A stretch of DNA of 64,000 nucleotides, taken from assembly GCF_033095805.1 (NCBI RefSeq), contig NZ_CP109901.1, positions 3,841,766 through 3,905,765 of the forward strand. The letters run 5' to 3'. Below are positions 36,652-45,436 of the stretch, in pieces; positions within the stretch are counted from its first letter, which is position 1; the number at the start of each line of letters is the position of its first letter. A model generated the notes under the pieces. It was not told the origin of the DNA. It ran no database searches and was given only the letters and a program-made list of their open reading frames with translations. The position numbers and the translations under genes were made by a program. Origin of the DNA: Serratia sp. UGAL515B_01. GTDB lineage: Bacteria; Pseudomonadota; Gammaproteobacteria; Enterobacterales; Enterobacteriaceae.

Positions 36652-37722
36652 TCATTCAGAACTGCCCTTTCGGGTCCACGGTGACGCGTCAGAGGTTTTT
36701 CCCATCATCCAGCGCAGTGGTTGGTTGAAACGTTCTTGCCACTCAACAATTGCATTCTCCCTGTGAAAAAAATGCCCGGTTTCAACTTGGTTCCTTCCGT
36801 TGAACAAGTTGGAAAAATGCAAAGCAAGCGCATGGTCTTTGAAGTTTTTCTGACCAGAGTAGGCGATCATAATACGCTTATTTTCTGCCAGGGAATGTTG
36901 AGCTGGGGGAATGTTGCCTCTTGGCGCTATCAGCAGGGCCCCATTATAAAATTGCGGGTATTTTGCCATCAGATTGGCAGCGTGAAGCGCTCCTTGGCCA
37001 TGTGCAGCCAAGTACACCTGCTGAGGGTTAAGATTTAGTCGCGGAGTTAATTCCTTCAAGGTACGTTGAATCGCGCTTTGGGTACTCTCTTCACTAAAAT
37101 TAGACCAGCGGAAACTCTCTTCAGCCAGCATCTGGGTACCGTTCAACTCAATATATGCGACACCTGTCTCTGCAAACAGTAACTGCTTTTGTAGGTTGGT
37201 CTTGGCGGCTTTACCGTATGGGTGTAGGTAGACAACGGTTGGCCAGCCTTCGGTTGGGGGAGTGCCGTGAGGAACGGTGTACTGCGGCTTACCTTCAAAT
37301 TTTTGAGCATGTTGCTCATAGCGTGTTTTTGTTTCAGCAAGAATGGAGCGGTAGGTATCACTTTGTTGAATACTTTTGAATGCGCGGTCTTCCAGCAGAG
37401 TGTAGTAATACCATAATCCACGTTTGGCACTGAGTTGCAGATAACGCTCTGCCAGTTCAGTATGGCCTTTTTGTGCTGAGGAAGCTGCTAGCTGAAAGGG
37501 GGCCCAGATATTGTGTTCATCTTCGCGCGTGAGTGTCAGATATAAAGACATCGCTTCGGTCTTTTTATCCTCATGGCTATGTGCCGATCGCGGTAACTTT
37601 GCATTCAGTGAGCTATGGGCGGGAAGGTTTATCAGCTTTTCTTCTGCAGAATAATGCTTCTCTATCACAAATGTTGTACCAGCGGCAAAAGCCATCAAAA
37701 TGGCTAAGATTATGGGATACAT
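36652..37722 (-). CDS. Membrane-anchored alpha/beta-hydrolase-fold protein lacking the nucleophile serine
   Basis: I do not recognise a named gene. The 356-residue protein has an N-terminal signal anchor (residues 3-20), a helical repeat-like region at 55-140 (TPR/Sel1-like), and a C-terminal alpha/beta hydrolase fold from about 160 (PTVVYLHPYGKAA). At the nucleophile elbow, where active enzymes have G-x-S-x-G, it reads AHGQG (240-244), so the serine is glycine. It may be a non-catalytic scaffold or use another residue. Late histidines (around GHFFHREN) remain. It faces adeP with a 19-bp gap. Confidence 0.7.
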   Translation of the reverse strand: MYPIILAILMAFAAGTTFVIEKHYSAEEKLINLPAHSSLNAKLPRSAHSHEDKKTEAMSLYLTLTREDEHNIWAPFQLAASSAQKGHTELAERYLQLSAKRGLWYYYTLLEDRAFKSIQQSDTYRSILAETKTRYEQHAQKFEGKPQYTVPHGTPPTEGWPTVVYLHPYGKAAKTNLQKQLLFAETGVAYIELNGTQMLAEESFRWSNFSEESTQSAIQRTLKELTPRLNLNPQQVYLAAHGQGALHAANLMAKYPQFYNGALLIAPRGNIPPAQHSLAENKRIMIAYSGQKNFKDHALALHFSNLFNGRNQVETGHFFHRENAIVEWQERFNQPLRWMMGKTSDASPWTRKGSSE

Positions 37723-37812
37723 AATATTATTACTTTTTATAGGTATTAATTAACAAAATAACCCAAAGGTGGCGCCTTAGGTTTATGTTCTTGAAGACGC
37801 CTGATGCAAGCC

Positions 37813-38379
37813 TTATTTTACTTTATGGATATAATCACTGAACGCAGATAACTGAGATTTCAGGAAGTCCAGCGTGCCTTGATCTACCAACTTACCTGCT
37901 TGTTCATCGACTTTATTCTGGATCACTCCGCCCATAAATTCGGGTTTGTTCATGACCATGGCGTCAAGGAACACCAAAACCTGGCGAAGATGATATTGGC
38001 AACGAGCACCACCAATAGGCCCCATAGAGCTGGTCTGAATGGCAACCGGCTTACCAGCCAAAGGTTGGTTGGGTAAACGAGATAACCAGTCAATGGCGTT
38101 TTTCAGCCCACCAGGAACTGAATAGTTGTATTCAGGAGTCACAATTATCACACCGTCAGCCTGGCGGATTTGTTCTGCAATAGCGACAACTGCGTTTGGG
38201 AAACCCTCTTCCTGCTGCAGGTCTGCGTCGTAAAGTGGAATATCGCGAATGGAAGGAAGAGCCTCGATAGAGACTCCGTGAGGTGCCAATGTGGGTAATG
38301 TACGTGCAACTATGGCGTTGTAAGAACCTTTACGCAGGCTGCCCAGTAACGTGACAATTTTTAGTGGTTGGTCTGGCAT
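37813..38379 (-). CDS. chrR: ChrR (YieF), NAD(P)H-dependent FMN reductase / quinone reductase
   Basis: Flavoprotein that reduces quinones and chromate by two or more electrons, limiting oxidative stress. The 188-residue protein begins MPDQPLKIVTLLGSLRKGSYN, with the FMN phosphate loop GSLRKGS. It keeps TPEYNYSVPGGLKNAIDW and SSMGPIGGARCQYHLRQVL. ATG at 38377-38379 follows GGAGAAG and gives the E. coli length; the longer frame upstream has no homology. Confidence 0.94.
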   Translation of the reverse strand: MPDQPLKIVTLLGSLRKGSYNAIVARTLPTLAPHGVSIEALPSIRDIPLYDADLQQEEGFPNAVVAIAEQIRQADGVIIVTPEYNYSVPGGLKNAIDWLSRLPNQPLAGKPVAIQTSSMGPIGGARCQYHLRQVLVFLDAMVMNKPEFMGGVIQNKVDEQAGKLVDQGTLDFLKSQLSAFSDYIHKVK

Positions 38380-38570
38380 GATGATCTTCTCCCTGTTCAA
38401 CGAGCTGATTGATATGGTAATAATCGGCAGATAGTAGGATAAATTTTCCACATATAACAGGTTAGGAGTTGAATATTTATTCGTTTCTTACAATTTTATT
38501 AAGTTATTAATATATTAAATTAAGTTTAATTCTATACATTTCACCATGGCTTGGTTTTGTTTTGGTGAAT

Positions 38571-39290
38571 TCAGCGTAAAACGGGGGGCAGACTGACCAA
38601 CTTTAAGAAACGGGTAGACGTAGGTTGTGTTCGTGATGAAATATCAGCGGATTTCTGAATTCCCTGTTTCTCGTTATATTGCCAGCAAGTCAGACGGTCT
38701 AATCTGTGTTCGCGGGCACAAGCCCAACAGAGATATTCACCTGCATCGCTCATAACTTGTACATTGGGAGTGATTTGCGAACGCAAATGACCAGAAAAAG
38801 GGTGTAGTTCTAGCGTTCCCTGCCCACTATTCCCCAAACCAGAAAGTTTTAGCACCGATTGACGAATGCTCCACAGCTGTGTTTCTGCTTCCAATCGGTC
38901 ATATTGTGCTGCAACCCAGGCATTCTCCGCTATGGAACAGTACTGTTGCTGCAGGTTATTACTGCGCGCGCGCATCACTTCAATATCTAACCCGACCTTG
39001 CCTTCAAGACTCAATAACACGCCGATGGTATTCCCGGCATAAGCGAGACTAAAATCAGGCAAATAGCTATCCGCAAAGCAGGGACGGCCAGTCGGTGCAG
39101 TGATAATAGGTGGGAGAACAGGTATTCCGTACAAATAAAACATTATTTCGGCCAGCAGGATACGGCCTTGCAAGAAACGTAGGCAGCGCTTGGTTGAGAA
39201 GTTAACGGTCTTTTCAATCAAATCGTTAGGTAGTCGGTGGGTTTGTAAAATCGTTGTTTTCGGCTCCCACCGGATAAAATGACAAGCCAT
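38571..39290 (-). CDS. yieE: YieE/AcpT-type 4'-phosphopantetheinyl transferase
   Basis: Transfers 4'-phosphopantetheine from CoA to acyl or peptidyl carrier proteins. The 239-residue protein has the Mg2+ motif GLDIEVMR and the second helix WSIRQSVLKLSG. The usual K-E pair is R-Q here; E. coli YieE also deviates at this place (R-R), so this is probably a subfamily trait. It keeps the HSR-like C-terminus ISSRTQPTSTRFLKL. It neighbours chrR and adeP as in E. coli. The partner carrier protein is not in this window. Confidence 0.85.
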   Translation of the reverse strand: MACHFIRWEPKTTILQTHRLPNDLIEKTVNFSTKRCLRFLQGRILLAEIMFYLYGIPVLPPIITAPTGRPCFADSYLPDFSLAYAGNTIGVLLSLEGKVGLDIEVMRARSNNLQQQYCSIAENAWVAAQYDRLEAETQLWSIRQSVLKLSGLGNSGQGTLELHPFSGHLRSQITPNVQVMSDAGEYLCWACAREHRLDRLTCWQYNEKQGIQKSADISSRTQPTSTRFLKLVSLPPVLR

Positions 39291-39484
39291 TGCTCACTCC
39301 ATGACCGAGGCTTATAGAAAATGGAGCCTTAGAATAATCTTAACATTACAATTTTTCATTAAGAAAAAGCATAGATGTTATTTTATTTATTTGCTGTATT
39401 TATATGTAGCCAATAAGTGGCTCATATCTTTTATACAGTATTATTCTAGACTATGTTTGTATGATGTTGGTGAAATTTCGTACA

Positions 39485-40849
39485 TTACTTTCCAATACAA
39501 AAACTTGAGAAGATTCTCCCGAGTAAGTCGTCAGAGGTAAATTCACCGGTAATTTCGCTCAGTGCCTGCTGTGCCAACCGCAGCTCTTCCGCCAGTAACT
39601 CCCCCGCGTAAGCGCTCACTAACTGTTCTTTCCCTTGATCCAGATGATTAGCTGCTTGCTCCAATGCCTGTAAGTGGCGGCGTCTAGCTAGGAATCCGCC
39701 TTCCATATTGCTGGTAAATCCCATGCTTTGTTTCAGATGATCACGAAGTTGATCAATGCCTTCGCCTGTTCGAGCCGAAAGGCGAATAAGTGAGTGGCCA
39801 TTCACTTCGGTCAAACCCTGGGTTTCAGCCGTGATATCGGCTTTGTTACGAACCACTGTTACTGGCAAGTTATTCGGCAGACGTGCCATAAACTCCGGCC
39901 ATATCTCACCAGGCTCTGTTGCGGTGGTCGTGGTACCATCAACCATAAATAGTACACGGTCTGCTTGTTCGATCTCTTTCCAAGCGCGCTCAATACCAAT
40001 ACGTTCAACTTCATCACTGGCATCTCGCAGACCTGCAGTATCAATAATGTGCAGCGGCATACCGTCGATATGAATATGTTCACGCAGAACATCTCGCGTT
40101 GTACCAGCAATATCGGTAACGATTGCCGCTTCACGCCCAGCCAGCGCGTTCAGAAGACTGGATTTACCGGCGTTTGGTCGTCCGGCAATCACCACTTTCA
40201 TCCCTTCACGCAGCAGACTGCCTTGGCGTGCTTCGGACCGCACACAATCAAGAGAGGCCATCACGTCATTAAGCTGAGATTCGATTTTGCCGTCGGAAAG
40301 GAAGTCGATCTCTTCATCAGGAAAGTCGATCGCAGCTTCTACATAAATCCGCAAGTGAGTAAGTGCTTCCACCAGTTGATGAATGCGCGTAGAGAAGGCG
40401 CCTTGCAATGAGTTAACGGCTGAGCGGGCAGCCTGTTCGGAACTGGCATCGATGAGGTCGGCAATGGCTTCTGCCTGCGCCAGATCCAGTTTGTCATTGA
40501 GAAAAGCGCGTTCGGAAAACTCACCGGGTCGTGCAATACGTACTCCAGGTAAAGTCAGTACGCGTTTTAGCAACAGATCGAGGGTCACCGGCCCACCGTG
40601 ACCTTGCAGCTCCAGCACGTCCTCCCCAGTAAAGGAATTCGGGCCGGGAAACCACAGAGCGATACCTTGGTCCAGCGTGTTACCTTCGTTGTCGCGAAAC
40701 GCCAGATAATCGGCATAACGTGGTTTTGGTAGTTTACCGAGTACCGAAAGAGCAACCTCTTTTGCCCCACGTCCTGAAATACGTAAAATGCCGACACCAC
40801 CGCGACCGGGAGGAGTGGCAAGGGCTGCAATAGTATCGGTGGTTTTCAT
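39485..40849 (-). CDS. mnmE: MnmE (TrmE), tRNA modification GTPase
   Basis: Works with MnmG to modify wobble U34 of tRNA. The 454-residue protein has an N-terminal tetrahydrofolate-binding domain (TIAALATPPGRGGVGILR). It has a helical domain interrupted by a G domain, with P-loop GRPNAGKSS, G2 TRDV, G3 DTAGL and G4 NKAD, and ends with the invariant CIGK. It is preceded by yidC and a terminator. Confidence 0.98.
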   Translation of the reverse strand: MKTTDTIAALATPPGRGGVGILRISGRGAKEVALSVLGKLPKPRYADYLAFRDNEGNTLDQGIALWFPGPNSFTGEDVLELQGHGGPVTLDLLLKRVLTLPGVRIARPGEFSERAFLNDKLDLAQAEAIADLIDASSEQAARSAVNSLQGAFSTRIHQLVEALTHLRIYVEAAIDFPDEEIDFLSDGKIESQLNDVMASLDCVRSEARQGSLLREGMKVVIAGRPNAGKSSLLNALAGREAAIVTDIAGTTRDVLREHIHIDGMPLHIIDTAGLRDASDEVERIGIERAWKEIEQADRVLFMVDGTTTTATEPGEIWPEFMARLPNNLPVTVVRNKADITAETQGLTEVNGHSLIRLSARTGEGIDQLRDHLKQSMGFTSNMEGGFLARRRHLQALEQAANHLDQGKEQLVSAYAGELLAEELRLAQQALSEITGEFTSDDLLGRIFSSFCIGK

Positions 40850-40875
40850 AACGGATTATCTCTTTGGCAAATATG

Positions 40876-40900
40876 CAAAAAGGCGGTCTAATGACCGCCT
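40876..40900 (-). terminator. Rho-independent terminator between yidC and mnmE
   Basis: On the minus strand a perfect hairpin AGGCGGTC, loop ATTA, GACCGCCT is followed by TTTTT. It lies 76-100 bp downstream of the yidC stop and ahead of mnmE, so mnmE may need its own promoter or rely on read-through. Confidence 0.85.
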
Positions 40901-40975
40901 CAGACTGCTGGCAACGTTATTTGTACGATAGTGGCTTAAGCATGCCAACCCACTAAAATCATTGCCAAAACAATG

Positions 40976-42613
40976 TTACGCTTTTTTCTTGTCGCGGCTG
41001 TGCAAACCCCGTTTTTCCAGGCCACGGTAAATCAGTTGCTGCTGGATGATGGTCACTAGGTTACTGACGATGTAGTACAGAACCAGACCAGACGGGAACC
41101 ACAGGAAGAACACGGTGAAGATCACTGGCATGAAATTCATGATTTTCTGCTGCATTGGGTCAGTCACCGTCGTTGGCGACATTTTCTGGATGAAGTACAT
41201 GGTCACACCCATCAGTACGGGCAGAATGTAGTACGGATCCTGCGCCGATAAGTCATGGATCCACCAGATAAATGGAGCGTGACGCAGTTCAACCGAGCCC
41301 ATCAGCATGTAGTACAACGCCAGGAAGATCGGCATCTGAATGATCAACGGCAAGCAGCCACCCAGAGGGTTTACTTTCTCGGCTTTGTACAGTGCCATCA
41401 TTTCCTGGCTCATACGCTGCTTGTCATCACCGATACGCTCACGCATTGCCTGCAGTTTGGGTTGCAGCATGCGCATTTTGGCCATCGAGGTGTACTGCGC
41501 TTTGGTCAGCGGGTACATGATGCCACGAACGATGAAGGTGATAATGATGATCGAGAAGCCCCAGTTGCCGATAAAGCCGTGGATAAACTTCAGCAGTTTG
41601 AACAAGGGTTGTGAAATGAACCACAGCCAGCCGTAATCAACGGTAAGATCAAGATGTGGGGCCAATTCGGCCATCTGGTCTTGCAGTTCAGGGCCAACCC
41701 ATAAGGTGGCGTTCAACTGCTTCTCAGAGCCAGGCTGCACGATCACCGGTGTTGATTTAAAACCGATCGCAGACAGGTTATCGCCGAGCTTTGCCGTGTA
41801 GAAGGTGTTATTACCTTGAGTCTGTGGCACCCATGCAGTCGCGAAATACTGTTGTAGCATGGCAACCCAGCCGCCTTGGGTGGTGATATCCAGAGCATCG
41901 TCCTTGTCGAACGCATACTTCTGGTACTTGTTGTCGCTGGCGGAGTAGGCAGCACCACGGAAGGTGTGTAGAGCAAAATTGCTGCTACCGGTATCACGGT
42001 GCTTAGGTAGCTCGGTGTTTTGCTTCAACTGACCAAACAGGGTCAGTTCCAATGGGGACGCACTTTTGTTGACGATGGAGTAATCCACGCCAACGGCATA
42101 ATGGTTACGCTTAAGAACAAAAGTCTTAGTGAAGAGCGAGCCGTCTTTAGCGGTAAAGGTTAACGGAATGCGCAGTTCATCCTGGCCATCAGCCAGTGTG
42201 AAGGTGTCCTGTGCTGCTGAAAACAGAGGACGTTCACCGTTTGCCGGATTATCCGGGCCATCTTTCCCCGTCAGGCCACTTTGTGCCTGATAGACAAACT
42301 CCGGCGTGGTTTCCAGCAACTGGAATGGAGTCAATGAACCCAGTGAGTCTGGGTAGGCTAACAGCTTAGCCTGTTCGATGTCGCCACCACGGGTGTTGAT
42401 GGTCAACGAAAGCACATCTGTATTAACGGTGATCAGTTTACCCTGGCCACTGGCTGGCACTGCCTGGCTTGCGGCGTCACCGGTTGCTGTGTTCGCAGTC
42501 TGTTGCGTGGTCTGGGCGACTGGTTGCGGAGCATTGTCCGTTTGCCAGGCCTGCCAGATCATGAAAGACACGAACAGCAGAGCGATGAGGAGAAGATTGC
42601 GTTGCGAATCCAT
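40976..42613 (-). CDS. yidC: YidC, inner-membrane protein insertase
   Basis: Oxa1/Alb3-family insertase working alone or with SecYEG. The 545-residue protein has an N-terminal membrane anchor (residues 5-20, LLLIALLFVSFMIWQAW). A large periplasmic beta-supersandwich domain (about 55-340) and five C-terminal helices follow. The hydrophilic-groove arginine lies in IITFIVRGIMYPLTKAQY. The basic tail ends GLHSRDKKKA. It follows yidD by 2 bp. Confidence 0.98.
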   Translation of the reverse strand: MDSQRNLLLIALLFVSFMIWQAWQTDNAPQPVAQTTQQTANTATGDAASQAVPASGQGKLITVNTDVLSLTINTRGGDIEQAKLLAYPDSLGSLTPFQLLETTPEFVYQAQSGLTGKDGPDNPANGERPLFSAAQDTFTLADGQDELRIPLTFTAKDGSLFTKTFVLKRNHYAVGVDYSIVNKSASPLELTLFGQLKQNTELPKHRDTGSSNFALHTFRGAAYSASDNKYQKYAFDKDDALDITTQGGWVAMLQQYFATAWVPQTQGNNTFYTAKLGDNLSAIGFKSTPVIVQPGSEKQLNATLWVGPELQDQMAELAPHLDLTVDYGWLWFISQPLFKLLKFIHGFIGNWGFSIIIITFIVRGIMYPLTKAQYTSMAKMRMLQPKLQAMRERIGDDKQRMSQEMMALYKAEKVNPLGGCLPLIIQMPIFLALYYMLMGSVELRHAPFIWWIHDLSAQDPYYILPVLMGVTMYFIQKMSPTTVTDPMQQKIMNFMPVIFTVFFLWFPSGLVLYYIVSNLVTIIQQQLIYRGLEKRGLHSRDKKKA

Positions 42614-42615
42614 CG

Positions 42616-42873
42616 TTAGTGTTCTCTGTTATCGTCGGTTTTGGGCGGTACGGGATCATCGCCACCGGGGTTCAAAGGGTGGCATTTTAATACGCGTTTC
42701 AATGTCAACCAACTGCCTTTTAACATGCCAAACCTGCTTAATGCCTCAATTGCGTAATGAGAACATGTTGGCTGGAAGCGACAACGTGGCCCAAGCAACG
42801 GGCTGATCGCAAGCTGATAAGCTCGGACCAGCCCGATCAGGATGCGGGAGCCTGGCGACAGTGGCGACGCCAT
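42616..42873 (-). CDS. yidD: YidD, membrane protein insertion efficiency factor
   Basis: Small amphipathic protein that aids YidC-dependent insertion. The 85 residues carry the family signature CRFQPTCSHYAIEAL and the late CHPLNPGGDDPVP block. It overlaps the end of rnpA by 37 bp and precedes yidC by 2 bp, the standard rpmH-rnpA-yidD-yidC order. Confidence 0.96.
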   Translation of the reverse strand: MASPLSPGSRILIGLVRAYQLAISPLLGPRCRFQPTCSHYAIEALSRFGMLKGSWLTLKRVLKCHPLNPGGDDPVPPKTDDNREH

Positions 42874-43196
42874 AATTTTTCCAAAGCTTCCGTCAGTGCA
42901 CGGTTATCCAATTCCGCTATCCCTTTTTTAGCCACCACGACAAAATCCATCGCGGGTAACTCGTGCTGACGCATACGGAAGCTTTCGCGGGTCAGGCGTT
43001 TGATCCGGTTGCGTTCATGCGCGCGTTTGACGTGTTTCTTGGCGACGGTAAGACCGATGCGGGGATGCCCCAGCTGGTTCAGGCGGCCGAGGATGGTAAT
43101 TTGCGGCGTGCCAGCCCGTTGTGGCTGCTGGAAGACGAAAGTGAAATGAGTGGGAGTTAACAAACGTAACTCCCTGGGAAAAGCGAGCTTAACCAC
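42837..43196 (-). CDS. rnpA: RnpA, protein component of ribonuclease P
   Basis: Binds the M1 RNA and helps recognise pre-tRNA leaders. The 119-residue basic protein has the RNR motif in AHERNRIKRLTRESFR and starts MVKLAFPRELRLLTP as in E. coli. It lies 18 bp after rpmH and is probably co-transcribed with it. Confidence 0.98.
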   Translation of the reverse strand: MVKLAFPRELRLLTPTHFTFVFQQPQRAGTPQITILGRLNQLGHPRIGLTVAKKHVKRAHERNRIKRLTRESFRMRQHELPAMDFVVVAKKGIAELDNRALTEALEKLWRRHCRQAPAS

Positions 43197-43214
43197 TCAG
43201 CGGGTTAGCTTTTA

Positions 43215-43355
43215 TTACTTAGAAACAGTCAGACGAGTACGGCCTTTCGCACGACGGCGGGCCAGAACTTGACGACCATTTTTGGTAGCCATACGAGCAC
43301 GGAAACCGTGGCTACGGTTGCGCTTCAGTACGGACGGTTGGAAAGTGCGTTTCAT
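43215..43355 (-). CDS. rpmH: Ribosomal protein bL34
   Basis: Large-subunit protein of 46 residues: MKRTFQPSVLKRNRSHGFRA, then a run of basic residues ending RTRLTVSK. Strongly conserved and easy to read by eye. It is the first gene of the rpmH-rnpA-yidD-yidC group and diverges from dnaA. Confidence 0.98.
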   Translation of the reverse strand: MKRTFQPSVLKRNRSHGFRARMATKNGRQVLARRRAKGRTRLTVSK

Positions 43356-43458
43356 GGCGATTTCTACCTAAACTTGAATAAATAACTGAGGTCAAAAGCG
43401 TTTGGCTACTCGGCGTGAAGATGACCGACGCCTCAATCGCGATACGTAAAGAGGCGGG

Positions 43459-43487
43459 ATTGTAATAATTGTACAGTCCTGAGTCAA
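43459..43487 (-). promoter_or_regulatory. Sigma-70 promoter of rpmH
   Basis: On the minus strand TTGACT, a 17-bp spacer and TACAAT lie about 100 bp before the rpmH start. Spacing is ideal and hexamers are near consensus, fitting a strongly expressed ribosomal protein operon. Confidence 0.8.
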
Positions 43488-43687
43488 TTCACATCGCGTC
43501 AGCCTACCTGGTTCTCTGCCAATACGGAGTAAAATCCGCTCTTGGCCCGTGATCACCGCAGAATCCTGCCTGGCTAATCACTCACCATTAAGGAACCAGG
43601 TATCACACGTAGGGCGAAGATTATACGGACTCAGAGGTAAATCGCAAGGATCGCGCTACGATCCTTGCCGTTTTGTATAAAGATCTC

Positions 43688-43805
43688 CGTGGATAACCAA
43701 GTATAACTTGATCATTGCGTAAAAATAGGCTGATGCAGGCTGAGATCTCATCGGTGTTGGCATTGTTTAGGTTAAAATATCAGCATTCACGGCGGCTGTG
43801 GATAA
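43688..43805. promoter_or_regulatory. dnaA control region with DnaA boxes
   Basis: A perfect DnaA box TGTGGATAA lies at 43797-43805 and a one-mismatch box CGTGGATAA at 43688-43696, among several GATC sites. In E. coli dnaA is autorepressed through such boxes between its promoters, so the same control is likely. The remaining rpmH-dnaA spacer to 44036 is non-coding. Confidence 0.8.
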
Positions 43806-44036
43806 AATGGATCTAATCTGTGATGAAGGGGAGGATCTCTTGTTCGGATTGCGCTATGATCCGCCATTCTGATCGCGATCCCAAGCAAGGGATCGTCAAG
43901 GACATAAACCGTGAAAGGCGGTTCGCATGCCATACAGGTTTTTAGCCGATGCTGGGTGTGTGTCAAAAAATCATGAGTTATAAAAAAAGTAGCCTGATTC
44001 TTTTCATTTATTGATCTTGTTCGAGTGGAGTCCGCC

Positions 44037-45431
44037 GTGTCACTTTCGCTTTGGCAGCAGTGTCTTGCCCGATTGCAGGATGAGTTACCTGCCACAGAAT
44101 TTAGTATGTGGATACGCCCATTGCAGGCGGAACTGAGTGACAATACCCTGGCGCTGTACGCGCCCAATCGCTTTGTACTGGACTGGGTTCGCGATAAATA
44201 CTTAAACAACATCAATGGCTTGTTGAATGATTTCTGCGGTACAGACGCCCCGTTGTTGCGTTTTGAAGTGGGCAGCAAACCGCTGCTACAAAACATTAAC
44301 CCGGCTGTAAAGGCCAGTGTCAGTACAGCACCAGCGGCCCCGGTGGTGCGCACGGCTGCACCTTCCCGTCCGAGCTGGGACAATGCGGCACCGCCACCCG
44401 AGCTTTCTTACCGTTCCAACGTCAATCCCAAGCATACATTCGACAACTTCGTTGAAGGTAAGTCTAACCAGTTGGCTCGCGCTGCGGCCAGACAAGTGGC
44501 TGACAATCCGGGCGGAGCCTATAACCCCTTGTTCCTGTATGGGGGAACGGGTCTGGGTAAAACCCACCTTTTACATGCGGTGGGTAACGGCATCATGGCG
44601 CGCAAAGCCAATGCCAAAGTGGTCTACATGCACTCGGAACGTTTTGTACAAGACATGGTCAAGGCGTTGCAAAACAATGCAATTGAAGAGTTCAAACGTT
44701 ATTACCGTTCGGTGGATGCGTTACTGATCGATGACATTCAATTTTTTGCCAACAAAGAGCGTTCGCAGGAAGAGTTTTTCCACACCTTTAACGCGCTGCT
44801 GGAAGGTAATCAACAGATCATTCTGACCTCGGATCGTTACCCCAAAGAGATCAATGGGGTGGAAGATCGTTTGAAATCCCGCTTTGGCTGGGGTCTGACG
44901 GTGGCGATCGAGCCGCCGGAGTTGGAAACCCGTGTAGCGATCCTGATGAAAAAGGCTGACGAAAACGAGATTCGTCTGCCGGGCGAAGTGGCGTTCTTCA
45001 TTGCAAAACGTCTGCGTTCTAATGTGCGTGAACTTGAAGGTGCATTGAACCGTGTGATCGCCAATGCAAACTTTACCGGTCGAGCCATCACCATTGATTT
45101 CGTGCGCGAAGCGTTACGCGATCTGTTGGCACTGCAGGAAAAGCTGGTCACTATCGATAATATTCAGAAGACGGTGGCCGAATACTATAAAATCAAAGTC
45201 GCGGACCTGCTGTCTAAACGGCGTTCACGTTCTGTTGCCCGCCCGCGTCAGATGGCGATGGCATTGTCAAAAGAGCTCACCAACCACAGCCTGCCAGAAA
45301 TCGGCGATGCGTTTGGTGGCCGCGACCATACCACGGTGTTGCACGCCTGCCGTAAGATCGAGCAGTTGCGTGAGGAAAGTCACGACATCAAAGAAGATTT
45401 CTCCAATTTAATCAGAACATTGTCTTCATAG
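44037..45431 (+). CDS. dnaA: DnaA, chromosomal replication initiator
   Basis: AAA+ protein that binds oriC DnaA boxes and melts the 13-mers. The start is GTG at 44037 after GAGTGGAG, giving (M)SLSLWQQCLARLQDEL and 464 residues (E. coli 467, also GTG). Walker A GGTGLGKT is at 169-176, Walker B ends LLIDDIQ, and the C-terminal DNA-binding signature GGRDHTTVLHACRKI is present. It acts on the origin found at 6.75-7.05 kb, about 37 kb away. Confidence 0.98.
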   Translation: MSLSLWQQCLARLQDELPATEFSMWIRPLQAELSDNTLALYAPNRFVLDWVRDKYLNNINGLLNDFCGTDAPLLRFEVGSKPLLQNINPAVKASVSTAPAAPVVRTAAPSRPSWDNAAPPPELSYRSNVNPKHTFDNFVEGKSNQLARAAARQVADNPGGAYNPLFLYGGTGLGKTHLLHAVGNGIMARKANAKVVYMHSERFVQDMVKALQNNAIEEFKRYYRSVDALLIDDIQFFANKERSQEEFFHTFNALLEGNQQIILTSDRYPKEINGVEDRLKSRFGWGLTVAIEPPELETRVAILMKKADENEIRLPGEVAFFIAKRLRSNVRELEGALNRVIANANFTGRAITIDFVREALRDLLALQEKLVTIDNIQKTVAEYYKIKVADLLSKRRSRSVARPRQMAMALSKELTNHSLPEIGDAFGGRDHTTVLHACRKIEQLREESHDIKEDFSNLIRTLSS

Positions 45432-45436
45432 CGCAT

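Noticed and set aside
38571..39290. Loss of the K-E motif as evidence of an inactive phosphopantetheinyl transferase
   Set aside because: E. coli YieE also departs from K-E at this position, so the change looks like a subfamily trait, not damage.
39301..39540. 79-codon plus-strand frame between yieE and mnmE
   Set aside because: AT-rich, no ribosome site, and the end overlaps conserved mnmE codons.
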